From: JACVRW01 sp963820315
GTDB lineage: Bacteria; Actinomycetota; Thermoleophilia; Solirubrobacterales; Thermoleophilaceae
DNA length: 64,000 nt
NCBI GenBank assembly: GCA_963820315.1
Contig: CAWFZK010000034.1
Location: 62,001 to 126,000 of the forward strand
Direction of reading: 5' to 3'
Part shown: one piece after another, positions 52,211 to 59,883 of the stretch
Numbering within the stretch: position 1 is the first letter of the stretch
How the letters are laid out: each line of letters begins with the position of its first letter
Notes under the pieces: model-generated
Seen by the model: the letters and a program-made list of their open reading frames with translations, nothing else
The model's database searches: none
What the model was told of the DNA's origin: nothing
Translations under genes and position numbers: made by a program

Positions 52211-53433
52211 GTCGTGTACTCCGAGTTGAGGCGCACGTAGTCGGCCGAGAGGTCCGAGAAGAAGACCTCCGTCGAGCCGCCCTCGCCGGGAAGCGTGAGC
52301 TCGTACTCGATCTCCTCACTCTGGACGAGCTCGCGCAGGGCGGCGGCGTCGAACTCGATCGCGTCGCCCGCCGAGACCACCATCCGCCCCTCGATTGCCA
52401 GGTCGGCGATGAAGGGCTCCCCCGCCGGCCAGGCCTGACCGGCGGCCTGCAGGATGCGCCCGAAGTTGGGGTCGCCCCCGTGGAGGGCCGTCTTCACGAG
52501 CGGCGAGTTCGCGACAGAGCGCGCCACCGGCTCGACCGCATCGGAGCGGCCGTTGACGACGATCCGGCCCACGCGGCGCGCGCCCTCGCCGTCCGCGACG
52601 ATCATCAGCGCGAGCTGCCGGAGCAGCGCGTCGAGCGCCTCGCCGAAGCGGAGCTCGTCGTCCGACTCGGGCTCGATCGTGACGCCCGAGCTCCCGTTTG
52701 CGAGGGCGAACACGGTGTCGCTCGTCGAGAGCTGCCCGTCGACCGAGATGCGGTCGAAGGAGCGCTTGACGCAGACGCCGGTGAGCAGGTCGAGCGTCTC
52801 CTGGCGCAAGCGCGCGTCCGTCTGGACGAAGCAGAACATCGTCGCGTAGCGCGGCTCGATCATGCCGGCTCCCTTGGCCTGGGCCGCGAGCTTGACGGCT
52901 CCGTTTGTCAGGTGCACGTCGAGGCAGGCGCGCTTGGGGCCGCTGTCGCTCGTGAGCAGCGCCTGCGAGAAGCTCTCCGCCTCGAGGCCGAGCTCGTCGC
53001 AGGCGCCGTTGACGCCGGCCACGACCGTGTCGCGCGGCAGCTCCTGGCCGATCACGCCGGTCGAGGCCACCCCGACCTGGGCGGGCTCGACGCCGAGCCG
53101 GCGCGCTGCGGCCTCCTGCATCGCCGCTGCCGTGTCGATCCCGCGCTGGCCGTCGCCGACGTTCGAGCAGCCGGAGTTCGCGACGACGGCGCGCAGGCGC
53201 CCGAGCTCGGCCTGCTTCGACACGAGCACGGGCGCGCCGAGCCGGGCGTTCGTCGTAAAGCGTGCGGCCGAGACCGTCTCGGGGGCGTCGGAGACGAGCA
53301 CGCCCACGTCGAGCCCGCTCGGCTTGATGCCGGCCGCGACTCCGGCGGCCCGGAAGCCGGCTGGCAGCTCCGTGTCCCTGGCCTCGCCGGCGTTCACGGG
53401 CAGGTCCACCCAGCGCGAGGAGAAGAAGCTCAC
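52207..53433 (-). CDS. argJ: Bifunctional glutamate N-acetyltransferase / amino-acid N-acetyltransferase
   Basis: Transfers acetyl from acetylornithine to glutamate, keeping the cyclic arginine pathway. 408 residues. The self-cleavage site is at AKGAGMIEPRYATMFCFVQT, with the nucleophilic Thr after Ala. Other blocks are GFRAAGVAAGIKPSG, VVANSGCSNVGDGQRGIDTA, ASTGVIGQELP and NGRSDAVEPVARSVANSP-like C-terminal region. ATG/TGA overlaps with argC and argB show tight coupling. Confidence 0.96.
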   Translation of the reverse strand: MSFFSSRWVDLPVNAGEARDTELPAGFRAAGVAAGIKPSGLDVGVLVSDAPETVSAARFTTNARLGAPVLVSKQAELGRLRAVVANSGCSNVGDGQRGIDTAAAMQEAAARRLGVEPAQVGVASTGVIGQELPRDTVVAGVNGACDELGLEAESFSQALLTSDSGPKRACLDVHLTNGAVKLAAQAKGAGMIEPRYATMFCFVQTDARLRQETLDLLTGVCVKRSFDRISVDGQLSTSDTVFALANGSSGVTIEPESDDELRFGEALDALLRQLALMIVADGEGARRVGRIVVNGRSDAVEPVARSVANSPLVKTALHGGDPNFGRILQAAGQAWPAGEPFIADLAIEGRMVVSAGDAIEFDAAALRELVQSEEIEYELTLPGEGGSTEVFFSDLSADYVRLNSEYTT

Positions 53434-54401
53434 TCGAGCCCCTCCGTCTCGGGCAGGCCGAGCATCAGATTCAGGTCCTGCACGCCCTGCCCCGCGGCGC
53501 CCTTCCAGAGGTTGTCGATCGCGCAGAGGGCGATCACGCGCTCGCCGACGACCGTCACGTGGACCTGGGCGCGGTTCGTGTTGCGCACGTTCTGCGTGCG
53601 CGGCGAGCCCGCCATCAGGTCGATGAACGGCTCACCGGCGTAGCGCTCCTCGTAGAGCGCGCGCAGCTCGTCGCGCGTGAGCGGCTCCTCGAGCGTCGCG
53701 TAGCAGGAGGCGAAGATCCCCTGGTCGACCGGCATCAGGTGAGTCAGGAACGAGAAGCGCGCACCGGGCAGCTCCTGCTCCATCTCGGCGCTGTGCCGGT
53801 GGCCGTCGATCTTGTAGGCGTTGACGTTGTCGACGGCGGAGACGTAGTGCGTCTCCTCCGTCGCCTCGCGGCCGGCCCCTGAGACCCCCGCCTTGATGTC
53901 CACCACCGCGTCCGCGATACGCCCCCGCAGCGGCAGCAGCGCGAGCAGCGCGGCGGTCGAGTTGCAGCCCGGCCCGGCCACGAGGTCGGCGCCGCGGATC
54001 TCGTCGCGGTGCGCCTCGGGCAGGCCGTAGACCGACTCGGCGAGCAGCTCGGGCGCCTCGTGCGGCTGGTACCAGCGCTCGTAGGCGTCCTGCTCGAGGC
54101 GGAAGTCCGCGGACAGATCGACGACCTTGAGCCCGCGCTCGCGCAGCTGGGCGACGGCCTGGGCGGCGGCCTTGTGCGGATAGGCGACGACGGCGGCGTC
54201 GGCGCGCTCGGCGATCGCGTCCGGGTCGGGCGCCTCCATCGTGAGCGGCACCCGGTGGGCCGGATAGAGCTCGTCGTGGCGGCGACCCGCGTCGGAGCGC
54301 GCGGTGAGCATCGTTAGCTCGATCGACGGGTGCCGGTGCAGGATCGCCGCCGCGACCGCGCCGCCGTAGCCCGCCGCGCCGAGCACCGCCGCGCTAGGCA
54401 C
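53430..54401 (-). CDS. argC: N-acetyl-gamma-glutamyl-phosphate reductase
   Basis: 323 residues from GTG 54401; longer frames upstream run inside pheT. NADP-binding start AVLGAAGYGGAVAAAILHRH, the catalytic cysteine in AGPGCNSTAALLALLPLRGR, VSGAGREATEETHYVSAVDN, and NTNRAQVHVTVVGERVIALC with a final GQGVQDLNLMLGLPETEGLE. First arg gene of the cluster, overlapping pheT by 8 bases. Confidence 0.96.
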   Translation of the reverse strand: MPSAAVLGAAGYGGAVAAAILHRHPSIELTMLTARSDAGRRHDELYPAHRVPLTMEAPDPDAIAERADAAVVAYPHKAAAQAVAQLRERGLKVVDLSADFRLEQDAYERWYQPHEAPELLAESVYGLPEAHRDEIRGADLVAGPGCNSTAALLALLPLRGRIADAVVDIKAGVSGAGREATEETHYVSAVDNVNAYKIDGHRHSAEMEQELPGARFSFLTHLMPVDQGIFASCYATLEEPLTRDELRALYEERYAGEPFIDLMAGSPRTQNVRNTNRAQVHVTVVGERVIALCAIDNLWKGAAGQGVQDLNLMLGLPETEGLE

Positions 54402-56859
54402 GGAGCCGCCCTCCGACGGACTCGAGCTCGCGCTCGATCGCCGTCCGGCGCTCCGCCACCTCCTCGTCGGTGAGCGTGCGGTCGGCCGCGCGGAACTCGA
54501 GCCGGAGCGCCAGTGACTTGTTGCCCTCCCCCACCTGCTCGCCCCGGTAGAGGTCGAACACGGAGAGCGCACCGAGCAGCTCGCCGCCACCCGCGCGCAC
54601 GACCTCCTCGACGCGGCTGGCCGGCACGTCGTCGGGCACGATCACCGCGATGTCCTGCAGGACCGCCGGGAAGCTCGTGACGTCGCCGTAGACCTCGACC
54701 CGGCCTGCGCTCAGCTCGACGATGGCGTCGAGGTCGAGCTCGAACGCCGCAGCCGGGCCCTCGAGATCCCACTCGCGCAGGACGAGCGGATGCAGCTCCC
54801 CGACCCAGCCGAGCTCTCGGCCGTCGCCGGTCCTCACCGCCGCGGAGCGGCCCGGGTGCAGGAACGGCCGGGCCTCAGGGTCCGCGCTCCAGTCGATCCC
54901 GGCCACGCCGAGCAGTGCCTCGAGCAGCGCGCGGAGCGCGTAGAAGTCGGCGGGCCGCGCGGGGGTGCGCCACCCGCCCGGCGCCGCCTCGGTCACCAGC
55001 ACGGACAGGTGGAGCGGCTCGGCGGCGGGCAGCGAGCCGCCCGGGGAGCCCTCCGGGGGCGGCTCGAGCGGGCCGGTCGGCCGGTACACGTGCGCGGCCT
55101 CGAACAGCGCAACCCCAGCGCGGCCGTGGGCGGCGTTGTGGCGCGCGGCGTCGAGCAGCCCGGGAAGCAGCAGCGGACGCATCACGCTGTGGTCCTCGCT
55201 GAGCGGGTTGTCGATCCGCAGCACGGGCTCGTCGCCGAGGCGCAGCCGCCGCAGGGCGCTTGGAGAGGTGAAGGCGTAGGCGATCGCCTCGTTGAGGCCG
55301 CGGTCGCGCAGCACGTCCTCGAGCCGCCGCCGCAGGCGCTGGCCCTCCGTGAGCCGCCCGACGGCGCCCTCGCGCGCCGGCAGCGTCGTCGGCAGCTTGT
55401 CGAGGCCGTGGATGCGGGCGACCTCCTCGATCAGGTCCGCCTCGCGCTGCACGTCCGCGTCACGCCAGGGCGGCACGCGCCAGCGCCGTGCGTGAGCCTC
55501 CGGCCGGCCGGAGGCGAACGTCTCCGATTCATCGGCGTGCTCGAAGCCGAGCCGCTCGAGGATCTCGGTCACGCGCTCCGACGGGATGCGCTCGCCAAGC
55601 AGCCGCTCCATGCGCTCCTCGCGCAACCCGACCACGCGCGGCTGCGCCGGGTTCGGGTAGACGTCGATCGTGCCGGGCACGAAACGCGCGCCGCACAGCT
55701 CGACCATCAGCCGGGCGGCGAGCCGCTGCGCCGCGATCGCCTGCTCGGGGTGAAGCTGCTTCTCGAAGCGCGCCGACGCCTCGCTGCGAAGGCCGAGCGC
55801 CTTCGAGGTCCGCATTACGTTCGGGCCGACCCAGGTGGCCGCCTCCATCAGAACGCGCGTCGTGGAGTCGCTCACCTCGGAGATCAGGCCACCCATGATC
55901 GCCGCGATGCCGCTCGGCCCCTCGGCGTCGCATACGAGCGCCATCTCCGGGGTGAAGCTGCGCTCGACGCCGTCGAGCGTCGTCATCGTCTCGCCCTCCC
56001 GCGCGCGCCGCACGATGATCCGGCGTCCGCGGACCTCGTCGAGATCGAACGCGTGCAGCGGCTGACCGGTCGCGAGCATCACGTAGTTCGTGACGTCGAC
56101 GACGTTCGAGATCGGCCGCTGGCCCGCCGCCAGCAGCCGCTGCTTGAGCCACAGCGGCGACGGGCCGATCTTGACGTCCTCGAAAACACGCGCCGTGAAG
56201 CGCAGGCAGATCTCCGGGTCTATCTCGATCGCCGCGTGGTCGTCCGCGGAGTCGTCGCCGGCGGGCTCGGCGTCGCGCGCGGTCGGAGCTTCGGCGAGCG
56301 CAGCGCCCGTCACCGCGTGCAGGTCGCGCGCAACGCCGTAGACGGACAGCAGGTCGGGCCGGTTCGGGGTGACCTCGAGCTCGAGCACCTCGTCGGCGAT
56401 CGGGAGGTGCTCGGCGAGCGGGGCGCCCACCGGCAGCTCGCCGGGGAGCACCATGATGCCGTCGTGGTCCTCGCCGATGCCGACCTCGTCCTCGGCGAGG
56501 ATCATCCCGCTCGAGGAGACGCCGCGCAGCTTCGCCTCGCCGAGCGTGCTGCCGTCGGGCATCACGGCGCCCGGCAGCGCGACGGCGACCGTCTGCCCGG
56601 CGGCGACGTTGGGCGCGCCGCACACGATCGTCTGCGGCTCGCCACGCCCGACGTCGACGACGCATACGGTCAGCCGGTCGGCGTTCGGGTGCCGCTCGGC
56701 CTCGAGCACGCGGCCCGTCAGGAACGCAGAGGTGTCGCCCACGCCCGTGCGGTGCAGGCGCTCGAGCTTGTCGCCCGCCATCGTGAGCAGGTCGGCGATC
56801 TCCTCCGCCGGCATGCCCGGGTCGCAGTACGAGCGCAGCCAGCCGACGGGGACCCTCAT
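54394..56859 (-). CDS. pheT: Phenylalanyl-tRNA synthetase beta subunit
   Basis: 821 residues from ATG 56859 (MRVPVGWLRSYCDPGMPAEE). The tRNA-binding (EMAP-like) domain spans about 39-150, then the B3/B4 editing region (NVVDVTNYVMLATGQPLHAF), B5 with READLIEEVARIHGLDKLPT, the catalytic-like core, and the C-terminal FDX-ACB domain (GDVTSFPAVLQDIAVIVPDD). ATGA overlap with pheS and 8-base overlap with argC. Length normal for long bacterial PheT. Confidence 0.96.
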   Translation of the reverse strand: MRVPVGWLRSYCDPGMPAEEIADLLTMAGDKLERLHRTGVGDTSAFLTGRVLEAERHPNADRLTVCVVDVGRGEPQTIVCGAPNVAAGQTVAVALPGAVMPDGSTLGEAKLRGVSSSGMILAEDEVGIGEDHDGIMVLPGELPVGAPLAEHLPIADEVLELEVTPNRPDLLSVYGVARDLHAVTGAALAEAPTARDAEPAGDDSADDHAAIEIDPEICLRFTARVFEDVKIGPSPLWLKQRLLAAGQRPISNVVDVTNYVMLATGQPLHAFDLDEVRGRRIIVRRAREGETMTTLDGVERSFTPEMALVCDAEGPSGIAAIMGGLISEVSDSTTRVLMEAATWVGPNVMRTSKALGLRSEASARFEKQLHPEQAIAAQRLAARLMVELCGARFVPGTIDVYPNPAQPRVVGLREERMERLLGERIPSERVTEILERLGFEHADESETFASGRPEAHARRWRVPPWRDADVQREADLIEEVARIHGLDKLPTTLPAREGAVGRLTEGQRLRRRLEDVLRDRGLNEAIAYAFTSPSALRRLRLGDEPVLRIDNPLSEDHSVMRPLLLPGLLDAARHNAAHGRAGVALFEAAHVYRPTGPLEPPPEGSPGGSLPAAEPLHLSVLVTEAAPGGWRTPARPADFYALRALLEALLGVAGIDWSADPEARPFLHPGRSAAVRTGDGRELGWVGELHPLVLREWDLEGPAAAFELDLDAIVELSAGRVEVYGDVTSFPAVLQDIAVIVPDDVPASRVEEVVRAGGGELLGALSVFDLYRGEQVGEGNKSLALRLEFRAADRTLTDEEVAERRTAIERELESVGGRLRA

Positions 56860-57914
56860 ACGCCGGCCCCGAACTGCTCGAGCAGCCGCAGGTCGTTCTC
56901 GTAGAGCATGCGCAGGTCCGGAACCCGGTGCACGATGCTGGCGATGCGCTCGATGCCCATGCCGAACGCGAAGCCCTGCACGCGCTCGTTGTCGTAGCCG
57001 CTGCCCTTGACGTAGTCGAGCACGTTCGGGTCGACCATCCCGGAGCCGAGGATCTCGATCCAGGCCTCGCCCTTGCAGGTGCCGCAGCGCTGCGAGCCCT
57101 CCCAGCCGGTCCCGCCGCAGCGGAAGCACGAGACGTCGACCTCGACGCTCGGCTCGGTAAAGGGGAAGTAGCCGGGCCGCAGCCGCACGCGCGTCTCCTC
57201 GCCGAACATCTGGCGGGCGAACTGGAGCAGCACCCCCTGGAGGTCGGCGAGCGTGATGTCCTCGTCGATCGCGAGCCCCTCGAGCTGCCAGAACATCGGC
57301 ACGTGCGTGGCGTCGGGGGTGTCGGGCCGGTAGACGCGGCCCGGAACGACGATGTAGATCGGTGGCGCCTGGTCCTCCATCGCGCGTACCTGCATCGGCG
57401 AGGTGTGCGTGCGCAGCAGCACGCTCTCGGCGAGGTAGAAGGTGTCCTGCGGCAGCCGCGCCGGATGCTCGGGCGGGTGGTTGAGCGCCGTGAAGTTGTA
57501 GTAGTCGTACTCGATCTCGGGGCCCTCGAGGACCGAGAAGCCGAGCCCGACGAAGATGTCCTCCATGCGCCTGCGGATCTGCGTGACGAGGTGCAGGTGG
57601 CCGGACGGGAGCGGCGGGTCGCCCGGGAGCGTCACGTCGATGCGGTCCTCCGCGAGGCGCCGGTCGAGCTCGGCCGCCTCGAGCTCCTGTGTGCGCTCGC
57701 CGAGCTGGCGCTCGAGCGCCTGCCGGACCTCGTTTGCCTGCTTGCCGACCGGCCCGCGCTCCTCCGGCGGCAGCTCGCCGATCGAACGCAGCGTCGCGGT
57801 CAGCTCCGACTTGCGGCCGAGCAGCCGGACGCGCAGCTCCTCCAGCTCGGCCGCGGTCGCGGCCGCGGCGATGGCCGCCTCGCCGTCGGCGCGGAGCTGG
57901 ACCAGGTCAGGCAT
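56856..57914 (-). CDS. pheS: Phenylalanyl-tRNA synthetase alpha subunit
   Basis: 352 residues from ATG 57914. N-terminal coiled-coil (AAELEELRVRLLGRKSELTA) that contacts tRNA, then class II motif 1 region RRMEDIFVGLGFSVLEGPEI, EYDYYNFTALNHPPEHPARL, and motif 2/3: VPGRVYRPDTPDATHVPMFW, GYFPFTEPSVEVDVSCFRCG, FAFGMGIERIASI. The ATG lies 8 bases inside the end of the trmH-like gene. Forms the (alpha-beta)2 enzyme with PheT. Confidence 0.96.
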   Translation of the reverse strand: MPDLVQLRADGEAAIAAAATAAELEELRVRLLGRKSELTATLRSIGELPPEERGPVGKQANEVRQALERQLGERTQELEAAELDRRLAEDRIDVTLPGDPPLPSGHLHLVTQIRRRMEDIFVGLGFSVLEGPEIEYDYYNFTALNHPPEHPARLPQDTFYLAESVLLRTHTSPMQVRAMEDQAPPIYIVVPGRVYRPDTPDATHVPMFWQLEGLAIDEDITLADLQGVLLQFARQMFGEETRVRLRPGYFPFTEPSVEVDVSCFRCGGTGWEGSQRCGTCKGEAWIEILGSGMVDPNVLDYVKGSGYDNERVQGFAFGMGIERIASIVHRVPDLRMLYENDLRLLEQFGAGV

Positions 57915-58566
57915 GGGCGGCCATCCTATGCACGACGTCGTGGAGGGCGATCGTCGCCGCCATCGCGACGTTGAGCGAGTCGGCGTGCACCGGGATGCGC
58001 GCCGCCTCGACGCCGTCCGGGAGGTCGCCCCGCTCGGATCCGAGGACGAGCACGAGCGGTGCCGCCACCTCGACGTCGGCGAGGTCGCGCTCCGCCTGCG
58101 GGTCGAGCGCGAGCGGCCGCGCGCGAACCTCCGCGAGCCGGGCGCGGGCGGGCGGCTTCGCGAAGAGCGACCCCATCGAAGCCCGCACCGCCTTCGGGGA
58201 GTAGGGGTCCGCGCAGCCTGGTCCGAGCACGACCGTGGCGTCCGCGAGCGCGTGCGCCGAGCGGATGATCGTGCCGACGTTCCCCGGGTCCTCAACGCCG
58301 TGCAGGTACACGAGCAGGTCGCCGTCCGGTTCGGCCCAGCGCTGCCGGTAGACGCCGATCACGCGGGTCCCGGAACCGAGCGTGCTCACCGCATCGAGCA
58401 GCTCGGGCTCCACGTCCACCCCGGCCCGGAGCACGAACTCGGCGTCCCGCCCCGCCGCGACCAGGTCCTCGCCCTCGGCGGCGAATAGCCCGAGCTTCGT
58501 CCGCCAGCGCTTTTGCTGGAGCTTCCTGATCGTCTTGAGCTTGTCGTTGTCGGGTGACGTGATCAT
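57907..58566 (-). CDS. SPOUT-class tRNA/rRNA methyltransferase (TrmH/SpoU family)
   Basis: 219 residues from ATG 58566. N-terminal substrate-binding part (MITSPDNDKLKTIRKLQQKR, LFAAEGEDLVAAGRDAEFVL) and C-terminal SPOUT knot: VEDPGNVGTIIRSAHALADA with the conserved Asn/Arg, PYSPKAVRASMGSLFAKPPA, LVLGSERGDLPDGVEAARIP and DSLNVAMAATIALHDVVHRM. Probably 2'-O-ribose methylation; the exact RNA target is not predictable. Preceded by an intrinsic terminator that ends the infC operon. Overlaps pheS. Confidence 0.9.
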   Translation of the reverse strand: MITSPDNDKLKTIRKLQQKRWRTKLGLFAAEGEDLVAAGRDAEFVLRAGVDVEPELLDAVSTLGSGTRVIGVYRQRWAEPDGDLLVYLHGVEDPGNVGTIIRSAHALADATVVLGPGCADPYSPKAVRASMGSLFAKPPARARLAEVRARPLALDPQAERDLADVEVAAPLVLVLGSERGDLPDGVEAARIPVHADSLNVAMAATIALHDVVHRMAAHA

Positions 58567-58572
58567 GGAACG

Positions 58573-58597
58573 AAAAAGGGCGCCTCACAGGGCGCCC
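58573..58597 (-). terminator. Intrinsic terminator after rplT
   Basis: On the minus strand GGGCGCC - CTGTGA - GGCGCCC is followed by TTTTTCG. The 7-bp GC stem and T5 run are the best terminator in the window and separate infC-rpmI-rplT from trmH-pheST. The ATG of the trmH-like gene follows 7 bases later. Confidence 0.8.
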
Positions 58598-58624
58598 GGG
58601 AGAGAGTCGGTTCCGTGGTTCGCG

Positions 58625-58984
58625 CTAGGCGGCCACGGCCTCCCGGGCTCGCTCGGCAAAACGTCGAAAGGTCTCCGGGTCGCGGACGGCGATGTCCGCG
58701 AGCACCTTGCGGTCGACCTCGATGCCGGCCTCCTTGAGGCCGTGCATGAACTGGCTGTAGGACATGCCCTCGCGGCGCGCGGCGGCGTTGATGCGCGTGA
58801 TCCAGAGGCGCCGGAAGTCGCGCTTGCGGTTGCGGCGGTCGCGGTACGCGTACGAGTCGGCCTTGAGCAGCGCCTCCTTGGCGCGCTTGTAGCTCGACTT
58901 GGCCTGCCCGCGGTAGCCCTTCGTCCGCTCGAGCGTGGCCCGGCGCTTCTTGCGCGCGTGAACTGAGCGCTTGACCCGGCTCAT
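58625..58984 (-). CDS. rplT: 50S ribosomal protein L20
   Basis: 119 residues, standard length. MSRVKRSVHARKKRRATLER, TKGYRGQAKSSYKRAKEALL, YAYRDRRNRKRDFRRLWITR and GMSYSQFMHGLKEAGIEVDR are invariant L20 blocks. L20 nucleates 23S assembly and in other bacteria autoregulates its operon by binding the leader. The ATG overlaps the rpmI stop (ATGA). Confidence 0.98.
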   Translation of the reverse strand: MSRVKRSVHARKKRRATLERTKGYRGQAKSSYKRAKEALLKADSYAYRDRRNRKRDFRRLWITRINAAARREGMSYSQFMHGLKEAGIEVDRKVLADIAVRDPETFRRFAERAREAVAA

Positions 58985-59175
58985 TTGTGCAGCAGCTCCA
59001 CGATGCGCGGGTGGTCAGCCTGGGAGACCTCGACCGGCCGGCCCAGGCGGCGCTTGCGCTTTGCACTCTTATGCCCGAGGTAGTGGCTCGTGAATGAGTG
59101 CCGCGCGCGCAGCTTGCCCTTGGCCGTCTTGCGGAAGCGCTTCTTGGCGCCGGAGTGGGTCTTCATCTTCGGCAT
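58981..59175 (-). CDS. rpmI: 50S ribosomal protein L35
   Basis: 64 residues. MPKMKTHSGAKKRFRKTAKG, KLRARHSFTSHYLGHKSAKR and KRRLGRPVEVSQAD are standard. It lies 36 bases downstream of infC and overlaps rplT by 4 bases. Confidence 0.98.
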   Translation of the reverse strand: MPKMKTHSGAKKRFRKTAKGKLRARHSFTSHYLGHKSAKRKRRLGRPVEVSQADHPRIVELLHK

Positions 59176-59211
59176 GTCGACGGTGTATTGAAGCAGACGC
59201 GAATCGGGCCG

Positions 59212-59835
59212 CTAGGACGCTTCGGCCTGAGGCGGCGCCGAATTCTCGCTCGCAGCCGCCCCGTCGCCCGAGTCGGCCTCCTGCGGCCTCCGCTTGACCG
59301 GCGCGAGCAGCATGGTCATGTTGCGGCCGTCCTGCTGGGGTGCCTGCTCGACCGTCCCCAGGTCCGCGACGTCATCGGCGAGCCGCATCAGCAGCATCTC
59401 GCCGCGCTCCGGGTGGGTCTGCTCGCGGCCGCGGAACATGATCGTGACCTTCACGCGGTCGTCACCCTTGAGGAAGCGCACCACGTGGTTCTTCTTGGTC
59501 TCGTAGTCGTTGGTCGCGATCTTCGGCCGCAGCTTGATCTCGCGGACGTTGACCTGCTTCTGGTGGCGGCGCGCCGCCTTTGCCTTCTGCTCCTGCTCGT
59601 ACTTGTACTTCGAGTAGTCGAGCACGCGGCAGACGGGCGGGCGCGCGTCGGGCGCCACCTCGACGAGGTCGAGATCGCGCTCCTGCGCGTAGCGAAGCGC
59701 TCGCTGGGTGTCGACGACACCGATCTGGTTGCCGTCCTCACCGATCAGGCGCACCTGAGGAACGCGGATGCGCTCGTTGATGCGAGTCTCGTCGCGTTCC
59801 GGCGGCCGCCGATCGAACTTGCGCGGGATCGGCAC
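59212..59835 (-). CDS. infC: Translation initiation factor IF-3
   Basis: 207 residues from GTG 59835. The N-terminal domain reads TRINERIRVPQVRLIGEDGN, QIGVVDTQRALRYAQERDLD, LVEVAPDARPPVCRVLDYSK; the linker is Lys-rich; the C-terminal domain has VKVTIMFRGREQTHPERGEM and MLLAPVKRRPQ. A short acidic/Ala tail is typical of actinobacteria. The non-ATG start is consistent with IF-3 autoregulation of infC known from other bacteria, though here the codon is a common GTG. Confidence 0.97.
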   Translation of the reverse strand: MPIPRKFDRRPPERDETRINERIRVPQVRLIGEDGNQIGVVDTQRALRYAQERDLDLVEVAPDARPPVCRVLDYSKYKYEQEQKAKAARRHQKQVNVREIKLRPKIATNDYETKKNHVVRFLKGDDRVKVTIMFRGREQTHPERGEMLLMRLADDVADLGTVEQAPQQDGRNMTMLLAPVKRRPQEADSGDGAAASENSAPPQAEAS

Positions 59836-59883
59836 TAGCTGCGGTTACCGCTGGCCGTCAAAGACGCGAAGATTTGCTGCCTC

